Part shown: positions 12,017 to 22,976 of the stretch, piece after piece
Layout: every line of letters begins with the position of its first letter
How positions within the stretch are numbered: position 1 is the stretch's first letter
Source: Heligmosomoides polygyrus polygyrus
Lineage: Eukaryota; Nematoda; Chromadorea; Rhabditida; Heligmosomidae
Direction of reading: 5' to 3'
Length of the DNA stretch: 64,000 nucleotides
NCBI GenBank assembly: GCA_947396885.1
Contig: OX377204.1
Coordinates: forward strand, 27,163,706-27,227,705
Notes under the pieces: generated by a model
What the model was told of the DNA's origin: nothing
Database searches by the model: none
What the model saw: only the letters and a program-made list of their open reading frames with translations
Program-made: the position numbers and the translations under genes

Positions 12017-13962
12017 ATGACAGCACCAACGAAAAAAGGTATTTCGGCTCCTCAACAAAGTACCTATTGTCCGCACAGCTGATATCTTTGCATACGACTG
12101 CCGACAACCTTCATAGGTAAGAAACCCTCACGAGAACAAAAAATCCGATTCATGGCAGCCATGTTTCAGCGAGAAAGGCTTAGGAGGCGACGAGAAGAGC
12201 TACGGAAGAGGTGATTGTAGTCGTATCAAGCGGTCAGTGCTGCGCATGCACCGTCCGGCGGCGGCCGACCAAACGGCTGGCGCTCGCGCGATGCGATGAT
12301 TCAGCGTGCACGGGCACTGTTTGCCCAGACGAACAGTCGAACCACTCGAAACTGTGACTTCTCTCGCCGACGGCTCCTCGGAATCCGTTCCGAAAGAATA
12401 GCGAGGAGCGCGAAGGTCTCAGCGCACCCTCGTCGAACCACTTCGAGCTGACCCCGCAGACACTGACCTATTAGGCTGCAGAAAAGTATACACTTCCGTG
12501 TAATTTCAACGACCACGTCACACTTCTTTGGAGTGAACAATGAACATAGGATTGAACCTATCAATCGAGTGGGAAGACCGCTCGCACACTGCACACGCGA
12601 GCGTGTTCAAAGCGCGATAACTTGTCAAGTGCGAATCTTTCCGGCCGCAGCTTGAGGGTTCTTTTTCGCTTCATCAGCTATTCATTGCTGGTCCGCTGTC
12701 TGCATGCACATGCAAAAACTGTGCTGTCTGAGGTGCCGTCTCCTGGTGTATGGCTGCACTTTAGGCTACTAGGCATTCTGTGAGTTGCGATGGCTTTCAG
12801 TGTTCAAGCGAGACCTCGGTTCAGAAATAGACACCAATTGGAGCAGCTTAGCCAAACTTTTCAGTTAGCTCTAGAAGGGTTGATTACGTCACAAAAATAC
12901 GGCTTTAAGTTACTCCCAAGTACGAAATCGCACTCAATGGTGCACTAGCTCAAGGATCTAAGCGAAACTGCATACTCATAATGGGACCGTTGTGTGGCAT
13001 GGAATGTTCTAGTAAACGCGCCATTCACCTCAACTTCCTGTGAAACATTCATGGAATTCAGTTCTCATAAAAACATCATCGAGAAGAACTGCAATAAACT
13101 GATAGTCGTCCAGGAATGATCGGAAATGAAAGCAGACTTCTAGCTTCCCATTAGACAACGTTGCATGAAGATGATTTCCTCATTCTCTCGGAGTCACTAC
13201 ATAGCTACACCGTTAGCCGGCCCTTGCACTTTTCATGCTGGGATCGAAACTGACTCTGCTTAAACCTTATTCCAAGTACTTGGAGATATTAGCATTATAC
13301 TTCATTATATTTCCGTTCTCTCTTACCTTATACTTAATCTACCGCACTGATCAGGGCAGGCCTCTAACTTCCCATGGCCCGGTATGAATTCGTCCACCAG
13401 GGATTAAACGGCTCAGGCTCGATAGAGTCTAAAGAACCTTTATCGGGTTTCCCGTGACTGCCAGCGCCTTCTCCCTGCCGCGCCTCCGGTGCCGAGGAAG
13501 AAGAAAGAAAACGAGATGTTGCAGCTTCGTTATTCCTTCAACAACAATTCTTCCCCAATGTCTGGCCTCCCCAACCAGGCAGAATTTCATGGATTCTAGT
13601 TCAACCAGGTTCATCCTGAGAAAATGTGCCACATAAACTCAATTTTCCGTGTCCAAAGTAAGAAAGTTCACATAAGGAAGTCTCCTGATCCCACTGATTC
13701 CACGATATTTTCATAGCGTACTTCACTATGCCTCGTTTTCACATTCATTATATGAAACTGCAGGTATCTGCCCTTGAAGGTCATCTCAGGCATTCGGGTC
13801 AACATTGTCGACAACCAGCTTTGATACCAATGAAATTACAAAAACCGGATGGTGAAATTAGATTGGCTTACAATGATGCACAATGTACAACAGGCTTTGA
13901 ACGGCATTACACATGGAGCCGTGAATTAAAAAATGACTTGAAAACGAATGATTTCTGGACGT
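12017..13962. other. Unassigned stretch with a GC-richer block
   Basis: Nothing is recognised. The part at 12180-12620 is clearly more GC-rich than its flanks (gtccggcggcggccgacc and similar) and could be a promoter or exon, but neither strand encodes a recognised motif. Frames at 13429-13636 overlap on both strands and are not recognised. Confidence 0.3.
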
Positions 13963-14257
13963 TAAAGGATAAAGATAAAGGACGGCGTTTCTCAATCCTT
14001 TCTGGGATGCGCCAGCGCATTCTACTTCAACGGGATGTCGTGGAGGCGACATGAATGCGTATTTGGCCATACAATGACTTGCGGTGGCCAGCCGATGAAC
14101 AAGTCAGCGCTTTACCCTTCCCAGACAAGTCTGGTACCAATTCACCGACCCCGGAGGGATGGAAGGCTTGGTTGGCATGGGCGGGAAACCCCAACCAGGA
14201 ACCTGGTATCGGGTGCACGCGACAGTCGCGCCTCCTCCGACTGCGCTACACGCGCCC
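13963..14257 (-). repeat. tRNA-derived SINE, family S, near full length
   Basis: Almost identical in order and wording to the copy at 9068-9360. The tRNA-like head lies at the right (ending ctgcgctacacgcgccc on the plus strand) and the tail ggataaagataaaggacggcg at the left. High similarity between the two copies suggests recent activity. Both strands show short open frames here, which are repeat artefacts and not genes. Confidence 0.8.
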
Positions 14258-15144
14258 TTCAGGGCGTTATGACGGAAAAACGACCAATTCGGCTTTTTGT
14301 TCGTGTTGATGCTGATTTTGTAAGCAATTAAGTTCCAAAAGCTTCAATTATATCACCCTTCGAATTTGGAAAAATCGCAACCATTTTTGTAGGCTTGGAA
14401 TGTTCTCATGGTGTACGGTAGCGCAAATGAGTATCGTCACATAAAGTTGGGTACCCATAATACAGTCAGCCAGACTTAATGGTTTGACTAGACGTTCACT
14501 GAAGCATCCCAATACTTTGATCTTACCTCTGCCACGTTTTTTCGAATCAGTTTCATAGCTAGAGACCACCTTTTTATCTTATACAATGAGAAGCGTATGT
14601 ATCCTCATGCAGGTATAAGACCCTTCCTCCTGCCGTTCTCCCGGTGAAGATCTTCTCCTTCGGACCTTCTCCACGCAGCCCTACCGGTCGCAAACAACCT
14701 TTCACCATTGAAACCCCTGATGTTGTGCTGCAGAGTTGAGATTTACCCGTTTCACACAGCTTCAGGTCATTCGTTAACATTCTCGTAAAGGGGTATACTT
14801 CTTTAGACGTGGTCACTCGACGTTCCTATACCATTGCCGTCAACTGCAAAGGCGGATTTTGAAGGCAGTGCATGCCTTCCTGAATATTTGAGAGTTCAGG
14901 CAGTGCCCATATATGGATATGAAATATTTTTCGACCACTTTTGTATAGATGAAACGTTTCGTTTTCTCCATGTATTGGTAACAACAGCAAAATTATACCC
15001 GTTCTTATAGGATTTAGTAAAACCGTTTTCTTTCTAGAAAACTCACACCCTTGCTTCTTTCAATTACGTGTCATTCTCAGTCTTCTATAGCAGCCCTGGG
15101 CTGAAAAAGAACGTTCTCACAGTTCAGGCGGCCATTTATGTATT
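14258..15144. other. Unassigned stretch
   Basis: Short frames at 14348-14569 and 14574-14816 (minus) have no recognised motif. No repeat boundary is seen until the LINE tail at 15145. Confidence 0.35.
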
Positions 15145-15301
15145 GGATAAAGAGCGGCGTTAATCAATCCCTTCGAGATGCACCACGCATCCCATTTCTA
15201 CGTGATGTGTGGAGGCAGCTTAACACCTTGACGACTGCGCGATTGCCGCGTCTAGCGCTAGGAACCCAATGGATTTTTTTTATAATGTCAAGAGCAGACT
15301 T

Positions 15302-16010
15302 TTAATTGAAGCTATTGCTTGCCGAGATGCTCAGCGAATCTTCTTCTTCTTCTTCTTCAGCGTCTGTCCCGCTTCGTAGGGGGTCCGCTATTCTGGTGTC
15401 ATGACGCCACCTTTCCCGATCCAGCGCTAGATCAGGGTGGACGCCAGCCGCTTTCAAGTCCGTATGTAACGTATCAGCCCAGCGCTGCTTCGGGCGCCCT
15501 CTAGGCCGCTTTCCTACCACCTCGAACTTAAGGCCTATCTTGCGGACGCTATCTTCCTTTCCACGCAGAACGTGGCCGTACCATCGTAAGCGAGCTTCGC
15601 GCATCTTGTCAGTTATCGGCGCGACACCGAACTTCTGCCGAATAGCATCGTTTCGGATGCGGTCCATGCGCGTGACTCCTGCAGTCCAGCGCAGCATCTT
15701 CGTCTCCATGACGCTGAGGCGCGTTTCAACTTCCTTGGTCGAGGGCCAACACTCAGCGCCGTACATCGCTACTGGCCGGATGACTGCCATGTAGATCTTT
15801 GACTTAAAGCGCTCCGGTATCTTCCTATCGCAGAGCACCCCAGTCAACGAGCGCCACTTGGACCAAGCTGCACTCACGCGTGAATTCACTTCGACCATCA
15901 GTTTGCCGTCAGACGCCACTGCTGATCCCAGGTACTTAAAGACCGCAGTGCGTGGAAGCTCGATGCCGTTAACCTTGATGGAGCTGGACTCGGTAACGTC
16001 CGTCGTTAAA
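15302..16010 (-). pseudogene. RTE LINE ORF, 3' portion (RT C-terminus)
   Basis: This is the continuation of the RTE ORF beyond the CR1 insertion. The frame reads KVNGIELPRTAVFKYLG, then IASDGKL-like wording, MYGAECWPSTKE, RWTAGVTRMDRIRND, RLRWYGHVLRG and GRPKQRWADTL, all typical of the C-terminal part of RTE-like ORFs. It ends in a run of glutamates before the stop at 15302. No stop or shift was seen within it. Removing the CR1 insertion would bring it in frame with the 5' portion at the word KTEYLTTD. Confidence 0.85.
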
Positions 16011-16185
16011 TTCTTAGTAAATTCTCTGTTTCATCGGTCAGCAGGGAACCTAGTGGCGGGTTCTAAATCAACTACTTTCGAAATAAGCCACCAAGAAAGG
16101 TAAATCTTGCGGACGCGTTTGATATCGAGTCTTGCTCATTTGCTGCTAATCGATTATCGTTTCCTCTGCGTCACTACCTCCCACG

Positions 16186-16932
16186 ATGGCACCTTCGAGG
16201 ACCACAGCACAGAAAGCGAACAGCATTGTGGCTATTGACGGTGACGGAGGCATGGTAGGATTCGACTCGAATGAAGTATCAGCAGCAATGGAGCAGATGC
16301 ATGCAGATAAGAAGACTCCGGCTTTTATAAAAACTCTTTTTGGGCACATGTTCAGTGTTCAAAAGCAACTCTGCACGGTTCTTGCTAAGAACCAAGAGTT
16401 GCAAGAACAGATTTGTTGTCTGCGTGAAGAGAACATTGCCTTGAAAACCGCACTGGCTGATGCAGGGAAAAAGGAAGCATCGCAATCTCTTCCTCAAAAC
16501 CCAGTTAGTGCGTTGTCCTTCATTGAGGAAAAAGAAAGGCAACGGTCAATTGTCATCTCTGGCATTCCCGAGTCTAAAGATCCAAAGTCCACTGAAAGGG
16601 CCGCTCATGATCTCGACTTCGTTAAGAACATCCTCAATCACCTCGAGATTGAATGTATCCCTCAGGTAACGTATAGACTTGGCAAGCCTCAGCCTGACCG
16701 CCCTCGTCTCTTGAAGGTTCTGTTACCTAACACGTTTTACCAGTCTCTAATTCTTAGGAGGGCTTCAAGATTGCGTTCTTTTTCCTCTAGAGGTGTATAT
16801 ATACGACCCTCGCTTACAAAGGAGGAGAGAGAGCGCAATCGAGTAGCCAGGTTGGCCCGCCGTGCTGCTCATGACGTGTCAGCCGTAAACTCCCAAATTT
16901 CTCATCTCAACATCCCTTCGGTAAACTCATAG
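16186..16932 (+). CDS. CR1 LINE ORF1 protein
   Basis: A 248-residue protein. Residues about 55-100 form a heptad-like coiled coil (LCTVLAKNQELQEQICCLRE). From about residue 120 the text runs RSIVISGIPESKD, then VTYRLGKP, RPRLLKVLLPN and VYIRPSLTKEERERNR, the pattern of the RRM-like and C-terminal domain region seen in ORF1 proteins of CR1-type elements. Such proteins bind their own RNA and form trimeric or multimeric ribonucleoprotein particles. The ATG at 16186 is in a plausible context (cacgatggc), with about 175 bp of leader. No disabling change is visible. Its stop at 16932 lies 48 bp before the earliest plausible ORF2 start. Confidence 0.85.
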   Translation: MAPSRTTAQKANSIVAIDGDGGMVGFDSNEVSAAMEQMHADKKTPAFIKTLFGHMFSVQKQLCTVLAKNQELQEQICCLREENIALKTALADAGKKEASQSLPQNPVSALSFIEEKERQRSIVISGIPESKDPKSTERAAHDLDFVKNILNHLEIECIPQVTYRLGKPQPDRPRLLKVLLPNTFYQSLILRRASRLRSFSSRGVYIRPSLTKEERERNRVARLARRAAHDVSAVNSQISHLNIPSVNS

Positions 16933-16979
16933 ACTCTCCTCGGACGCCTGTCAATGACCTTAAATGCCTGTATTGTAAT

Positions 16980-19754
16980 GTGCGATCAATTCAAAAGAAT
17001 ATTTTGCCGCTTCAATTTTCTATAAAAACCCTAAATTGTGATCTAGTAGTTCTCACAGAATCATGGCTAAATGAATCACTTGATGCTGGTCCAATATTAG
17101 GTGACTTGTGCAGCCAATACTCTTATGTAAGATGCGATAGAACTAGTAAAAGAGGTGGTGGTGTTCTTATGCTTATTAAGCTTTCAATTGCATTTGAAAC
17201 GATATGGAGTGAATCACTGTCGGATGGCTTCGAACTACTTTGTTGTGATTTGAAGCTTCTCCAAAGTACTTTAAGATTAATTGCTATCTACAGGACGCCT
17301 AGTGCTTCTATTAGCAGCACAATTCAACTGATAAAGGCGATAAGCGATCTATGTTCTTGCACATCACAGTGTGTTATTATGGGAGACTTTAACTTACCTG
17401 ACATTGACTGGTCCAAAAGTTCTCCCTCAAGTGTCAACATGGCATCGAAACTCTTTCTGGAGATGTGCACATCGTGCAGCCTCCAACAAAACGTTTCAAA
17501 GCCAACTCGGTATGGCAACTTATTGGACCTCATCCTTTCCAGTCACTTCCAACTTGTTAAAAATATTGAGATCTTACCGCCTATTGGCTCTAGTGATCAT
17601 TCAAGTATTTACTTCTGTATTCAATGTTTCATAAACAAGCCCACTTTTCGCGTCAGAAGATCATTTCATAGAGCTAACTACGACGCCATTTGTCAGTTTC
17701 TTTTGTCCTTAGATTGGAGAACGCTCCTTGAGGGATATCCTTCTGTAGATGACAAATATGAGATGTTCTTATCTATTTTACATGAATGTATCGAAGTGTT
17801 CGTACCTATAGAAAGGCAACCTACAAATAATGGTAAGCTACCACCTAATTTGGTAAGGCTTTTTGAACAAAGACAAAAGTGGTGGATGAATTATCAAACT
17901 TATCCAACCACAGATAATTTCAATACTTTTAAAGCTTTAAGTGATAAGTTTGATAGACTTCTGGAAAAATACAATAAGTACGTTGAAAGAAAAATTCTTG
18001 AAAGACCTGGAAAATCTTCCCTTTATACCTTGTTAAATTCGGTGCTGAAACGACCTGAACGAATTCCAACCCTGAAAGATTTGGCTGGACAATCTGCAGT
18101 AACTGATGAGTCAAAAGCTTCCATGCTAGCGAAACACTTTCAAAAATCTTTTTCGGAGTCTTCTTCAAATAGCGATGCTTTCGATACTGTGAGTTCTACT
18201 CAGAGCATGGAAAGCACAATTTGGTTTCACAAGGAAGAAATCTACAATGCTCTTTGTGCGCTACCTGCAACCTTTACCGTTACCCCGGATAAAGTACCGC
18301 CGTATTTTATTCGGAAAATTGCCGTAGCTATCTCTTACCCGTTGGAGCACATATTTAATGCTAGCTTCATGCTAGGCGAGGTTCCTGCTCGTTGGAAGCA
18401 TGCGTTCGTTACACCGATACCCAAGAAAGCGCCCTACAATCTAGCTACCAATTATCGCCCCATAAGTATCACATCCGTTTTTGCAAGAGTTTTTGAAAGA
18501 AAACTCAAGGCTGTCCTCGTCAACTATCTTGAGTCAAATTCTCTAATTCCCAAAAACCAGCATGGTTTTCGCAGCGGTAGGTCAACGGAAACTTTAATGC
18601 TGTCAGCGTTAAATGATTGGACAGAGGCGCTCGATCAAAAAATAAACGTGGACGTCGTTTATTTCGATTTTATGAAAGCTTTTGATAAGGTTCCATTAAA
18701 CAAGCTGATCTACCAGCTGGAGAAAATCGGTGTTCATCCAAGGATAATAAAGTGGATAAAAAACTTTATAAACGACAGATCCTTTCAGGTCAGAGTTAAT
18801 GAGTCATATTCTGAATCCATTCCAATTACCAGTGGGGTCCCCCAAGGAGGCGTACTCTCACCAATTCTTTTTATCATTTACACTTCCACGATTCCCTCTC
18901 TGGTTGATGAGTATGGTGTCACCTGCAAAATGTTTGCTGATGACATAAAAATATACAGAAACATCGTTGGGAAGGAAGATCACGCTGCCCTCCAGTCTGC
19001 AATAGATGCTATTGCGGATTGGTCAAGGATGTGGGAGCTTCCGTTATCAGGTGAAAAAACCAAAGTGCTTCATCTTGGACAGCAATACAACAGAAACTCC
19101 TATTGCCTTGGCGAACAGCAACTCAATAGCACACTTTCTTTACGTGATCTAGGATTTATTGTAGACACTAAACTATCCTTCAATCAGCACTGTGAACTAG
19201 TGGCTAAGAGAGCTGAAAGAGTTGTGCATAATATATTTAAGTCTCTGAAAACGAATTCAATGGTTCATTTATTAGCCGCGTACAAGACCTACGTGAGGCC
19301 CATGCTAGAGCATGGTACTACAGTATATAGCCCTACTACTAAGAGAGAAATCGCCAGATTGGAATCCGTGCAAAACAGTTTTACAAGAAAGCTCTGGATC
19401 AGAGTGCATGGGTGTGATTATAACAGCATTCCTCCGGCGCCTGGAAGGAACAAATTCTTCAATTTACGCACTCTTGCTTGTCGCCGAAGAAAGTTCGATT
19501 TGCTAACGGTTTATAAGATGATAAATGGCATAGTGGGTCTTCCCCTTAACGAATTCTATACAATATCCCATTCCAACACAAGAGGTGGCCAATGGAAGAT
19601 CCTAGTTCCTAGAGCTAGTAGCAATATAAGATCTTCTTTTTTCACTAATCGAGCTGGCAATGAATTCCTGAAATTCTCGAAGAAAAACGGCTTACCAAAT
19701 TCTATAAGACAATGCAAAACTCTCATTGACAGGTATCTGCAGGAAGTTCCTTAG
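16980..19754 (+). CDS. CR1 LINE ORF2: endonuclease plus reverse transcriptase
   Basis: An open frame of 924 codons. The endonuclease part shows VLTESWL, MGDFNLPDIDW and SSDHSSI in order. The RT part shows NYRPISITSVFARVFE, QHGFRSGRST, YFDFMKAFDKVP, TSGVPQGGVLSP and the catalytic FADD at about residues 652-655. The C-terminal part (YKTYVRPMLEHGT and LRTLACRRRKFDLLTVYKM) is typical of CR1/jockey ORFs. The first codon used here is GTG. The frame is open from 16875 but contains no ATG until roughly 60 codons into the endonuclease, so the true start is unclear. The frame is -1 relative to ORF1 and overlaps its last 58 bases. Otherwise intact; it may be an active enzyme. Confidence 0.9.
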   Translation: MRSIQKNILPLQFSIKTLNCDLVVLTESWLNESLDAGPILGDLCSQYSYVRCDRTSKRGGGVLMLIKLSIAFETIWSESLSDGFELLCCDLKLLQSTLRLIAIYRTPSASISSTIQLIKAISDLCSCTSQCVIMGDFNLPDIDWSKSSPSSVNMASKLFLEMCTSCSLQQNVSKPTRYGNLLDLILSSHFQLVKNIEILPPIGSSDHSSIYFCIQCFINKPTFRVRRSFHRANYDAICQFLLSLDWRTLLEGYPSVDDKYEMFLSILHECIEVFVPIERQPTNNGKLPPNLVRLFEQRQKWWMNYQTYPTTDNFNTFKALSDKFDRLLEKYNKYVERKILERPGKSSLYTLLNSVLKRPERIPTLKDLAGQSAVTDESKASMLAKHFQKSFSESSSNSDAFDTVSSTQSMESTIWFHKEEIYNALCALPATFTVTPDKVPPYFIRKIAVAISYPLEHIFNASFMLGEVPARWKHAFVTPIPKKAPYNLATNYRPISITSVFARVFERKLKAVLVNYLESNSLIPKNQHGFRSGRSTETLMLSALNDWTEALDQKINVDVVYFDFMKAFDKVPLNKLIYQLEKIGVHPRIIKWIKNFINDRSFQVRVNESYSESIPITSGVPQGGVLSPILFIIYTSTIPSLVDEYGVTCKMFADDIKIYRNIVGKEDHAALQSAIDAIADWSRMWELPLSGEKTKVLHLGQQYNRNSYCLGEQQLNSTLSLRDLGFIVDTKLSFNQHCELVAKRAERVVHNIFKSLKTNSMVHLLAAYKTYVRPMLEHGTTVYSPTTKREIARLESVQNSFTRKLWIRVHGCDYNSIPPAPGRNKFFNLRTLACRRRKFDLLTVYKMINGIVGLPLNEFYTISHSNTRGGQWKILVPRASSNIRSSFFTNRAGNEFLKFSKKNGLPNSIRQCKTLIDRYLQEVP

Positions 19755-19870
19755 CAGTTTGGTTTGATCGATTTTGTTGTTGTACTAATTGCTTCTTGTG
19801 TTTTTCTGCTCATATTCACTGTGTTCTGTGTTGATTTTTGGTGTTGTATTCTTTTTGCGTGGATTACCAC

Positions 19871-19900
19871 GTACAATAAATAAATAAATAAATAAATAAA
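19871..19900 (+). repeat. (TAAA)n tail of the CR1 element
   Basis: About six units of TAAA follow the 3' UTR and end at the word tactcggtc of the RTE element. Short tandem tails of this kind mark the 3' end of several non-LTR LINE types. The reading frame of the RTE fragment on the other strand runs into it, producing an artefactual LFIYLFIY sequence. Confidence 0.85.
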
Positions 19901-22223
19901 TACTCGGTCTTCTTCACGTTCAATCTGAGTCCAAACCGCTCCAAGCGATCACACCAAGCTTGCACCTCTCGCTCGAGATCACCTTTATCTTCGCTAGCCA
20001 GCATCACGTCATCGGCATAAAGCAACGTCCAAGGGACGGGCTTCTGAAGATCTCGTGTGATGGCATCCATGACGACAACAAAGAGGAGTGGGGAAAGCGC
20101 AGAACCCTGATGTACCCCAACGGAGATGGGAAACTCCATCGAGGTTCCAGCTGCAGGTTGCACTCGACTCTTTGGACAAGAGTAGAGAATTCGCACCCAC
20201 TCTATGAGCTCTTCGGGAATTCCATGATGTCGCAAGGCGTACTATATCACTTCACGCGGTACGCGGTCAAAGGCCTTCTCCAAGTCGAGGAAGGCGATAT
20301 GCACAAACTTCTGTTTCTCGCGATGCTTCTCTATCAGGAGGCGGGCGGCGTGTATGGCATCAATGGTGCCACAGCCAGCCACGAAGCCGCACTGATTGCT
20401 GGAAAGCTGGACGATGTCCCGAATTCGTCCATCGACAACTCGCTCAAAGATCTTCATGCTGTGCGAAAGCAAGCGAATCGGACGGTAATTGGAGCAGTCT
20501 GCAGGACTGCCCTCTTCTTCCAAATCGAAATCGTCGTACTTTGGCGCCAACTCTCAGGCACTTTTTTCTCCGCCACAACCTGATTAAAGAACTTCGCCAA
20601 CCACTCAGCAGGGTACCAAAACTTCGACTTCCACAGTTCTGCTGCCACGTCGTCGGGCCCAGTCGCTTTGCCTGGCCTCATCTTCTTCAAAGCCGCTTCA
20701 ATCTCCTCCACGGTGATCTTCTGAACGGGGCCGTGGGTTGGAGCCGTTGAGGGGATGGCTGGATGAGGAAATTCTACTGTAGAGATTTCCTCAAAGTAAT
20801 CGCGCCATCGCTTCAATGCCTTCTTGCGGTCCATAAGAAGACGGCCGTTCTCATCATTGATGCCGAAGAACTTCTCGATGTCCTCGGTCTGGCGATGGCG
20901 ATTCTTTGCGAGTCGGTACAGATACCGCTCACCATCGCGCGACTCGAGCTTCTCGTTGACATCTCCATAATGAGTGGCTTTTGCAACAGCCACGGCCTTC
21001 TCTGCAGCTTTCTTCGCTTCTTGGTACTTCCGCCAGTTGTCGGCTGTCTTTTCGCCGAGAAACACGTGATATAGCGTCTTCTTCTCTCGAGCTTTGGCTT
21101 TCACGTCATCTGTCCACAGCCAGGCCTGCTTGTCGACCTTCCGTCGTCCAGGCTTCGTGATGCCGAGCTCCGACCGTGCAGCGTGACGAATCGCGTCGGT
21201 GGCCTTCTCCCAAGTTTCGTCGACAGTTGTCACTGTCGGTAACCGCACGCGAGAAATCACAGCTGCTTCCTTCTCTTTCATTCGCCACCACTTGATTCTT
21301 GGTGCACCGCATCGCTCGACCTGCTTCAGCCTCGGAGGGGCGATCTTTAAAGTACAGATCAGCGGTCGATGCTGTGGGGCGACCGTCTCATACGGCACGA
21401 CCTTCGCGTCTGTGACAAGACTTCGGTCTCGATCCTTCACAAGCACAAAGTCTATCTGAGACTTGGAGCTCCCGCTATAATATGAGATAAGATGGGAGTC
21501 GCGTTTTCGGAAGACGGTGTTCACAATGGTGAGGTTGTGCGATTCCGCATATCCAAGGATACGCTCACCATCTGCGTTACGCGATCCGTAACCGAATCCA
21601 CCATGACAGCCGTACCCGTCTTTCGTCGCGCCGACGTGCCCGTTGAGGTCACCAGCGACTATGATGACATCTTTCGACGGTACCTCTGCTGTCTTCTCAT
21701 CAAGCAGGCTCCAAAACTCTTGCTTGGCTTGATCCGAGCAGCCAGTCTGCGGAGCATACGCAGAGAAGAAGTGATAGAGTCGCTCCTTTGCGGCGACAAC
21801 GATCTTCATCAATCGATCGTCAAAGCGCTCGACGCTTACAATCGAGTCACGAAATCGTTCGGAGACGATTATTCCGACACCACTGGTGGTCCTGGGACTT
21901 CCACATAGAACGGCCTCGAAGCCACGTCCTATGTCCCTTGACTTGCGGCAGGACCACCTCGTCTCCTGCACCGCACAGAAATCAACTCTTCTACGCTCCA
22001 GTGCTTCAACCAACTCGCACGAGCGGCCCGTCAACGTACCCACATTCAGCGTTGCCACGCGGGTCCTGCTTACGTTACGGGACTTTCGGACTAGCTCAGT
22101 TGCCCCCCGATGCCGTCCTCGCATCAGGGACCCTCGCATACTTCTCACACTCGCCGGGCTCTGCGAGTGCGCGTCGGCTCTCGCGGACGCCGTAGCACTA
22201 TCTCGAAACACTTGAGCTGTCAT
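19897..22223 (-). pseudogene. RTE LINE ORF, 5' portion (endonuclease and most of RT)
   Basis: The endonuclease domain opens with ATLNVGTLTGRS and continues with QETRW, GDLNGHVG, SQIDFVLV and APQHRPL, the ordered catalytic blocks of the exonuclease-endonuclease-phosphatase fold. RT begins near MRPGKATGPDDV and carries NYRPIRLLSHSMKIFERVV, FLDLEKAFDRVP, GVHQGSALSPLLF and the catalytic LLYADDVMLA. Two defects are seen. A one-base loss near 20510, in the run around IWKKK-GSPAD, shifts the frame. A TAG at 20242-20244 replaces a tryptophan codon expected in the family. The frame then runs into the CR1 tail at 19900. The enzyme would have nicked target DNA and primed reverse transcription there. Confidence 0.9.
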
Positions 22224-22575
22224 ACACCATGTGATGTGACATGGGTCTTCTTAGGCCGGCCTGTCACAAGGGCCTGTCGCCTGCAATCGAGTTTCCGTGT
22301 TCGGCTTAACTCGCAGAGCGAGTAGTTTCCAGTGGCACCACGTGGAAGAACGGACATCGCCACCAGATGCTCAGTGAATCAACAACAGAAAATTCTTTTC
22401 GTGACCTCGCTTCAGACGTCTAAAGACAAGTACGCATAACACAGAAAAGATCCATTCAATTTTTTTACAAAACCCAACTGGGAAAATAAATTAGAAGACT
22501 GTGACACATCGGGTCATACGGCCCCACGCCGCCGAAAGGGTGTGACACAACATCGTGTCACACGGGTAAATGTGT

Positions 22576-22690
22576 TAAATACGTATCTGGCCCATACAAT
22601 GTCTTTCGATGGCCAGCCGATGAACATGTCAGTGCTTCATCCTTCCCATAAAGGCCAGTAAAGATTCACTGACCTGGCCAAGTTCGACTT
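22576..22690 (-). repeat. SINE family S fragment
   Basis: The body portion only: ggccagccgatgaacatgtc, then cttcatccttccc, then a tcactgacc block. Both the tail and the tRNA-like head are missing or unrecognisable. Confidence 0.5.
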
Positions 22691-22976
22691 TCAACAAACC
22701 TTAGCAATAATGACTTCAGATCGATATTTTCTTGTTGAGCTTGTAGCCATGATTATGATCATGTTTATTTGGCTTAGCTTACATTCGGCGACCTCACCTT
22801 CTTTTCTCCTTAAAACTAGTACCCTGTAGAATAAAATGGAGTCTGGGATGGCAGCTTCATGTTTTCAGACTTTATTAGGCTCCGACGAAGGCCAAGAAAC
22901 GTAAGCCGAGTTAAACAAACGTGATAACAACCCTGGCTACCAGCTCAACAAGTCAACATCGATTCACTGTTCACTG

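Larger units (their letters stand above)
16011..19896 (+). mobile_element. CR1-type non-LTR LINE, complete and possibly recent
   Basis: The element has a 5' UTR (about 16011-16185), ORF1, ORF2, a short 3' UTR (19755-19874) and a tail of (TAAA) repeats. It interrupts the RTE ORF cleanly; the flanks share the word taaat, consistent with a very short target duplication or a microhomology. Both ORFs lack internal stops or shifts, so the copy looks young. The assignment to the CR1/jockey side rests on the RT and endonuclease wording and the ORF1 type; clade-level placement needs a tree. Confidence 0.85.
15145..22350 (-). mobile_element. RTE-type non-LTR LINE, interrupted by a CR1 LINE
   Basis: The element runs right to left. 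It encodes an apurinic-type endonuclease, then a reverse transcriptase, then a C-terminal region rich in the words typical of RTE elements of worms. Its reading frame is cut at about 16010/19897 by a CR1 insertion. The 3' end (15145-15240) reads, on the minus strand, into a tail ending CGCCGCTCTTTATCC that is shared with the SINE family S. The 5' limit near 22350 is estimated. The coding frame has a frameshift and a nonsense codon besides the insertion, so this copy is dead. Confidence 0.85.

Noticed and set aside
16875..16932. A -1 ribosomal frameshift site of the X XXY YYZ type
   Set aside because: The candidates cccaaat and aaatttc are not in the right register for ORF1.
20541..22215. Several plus-strand frames of 70-138 codons
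   Set aside because: They are mirror images of the minus-strand RTE ORF, which explains their openness.
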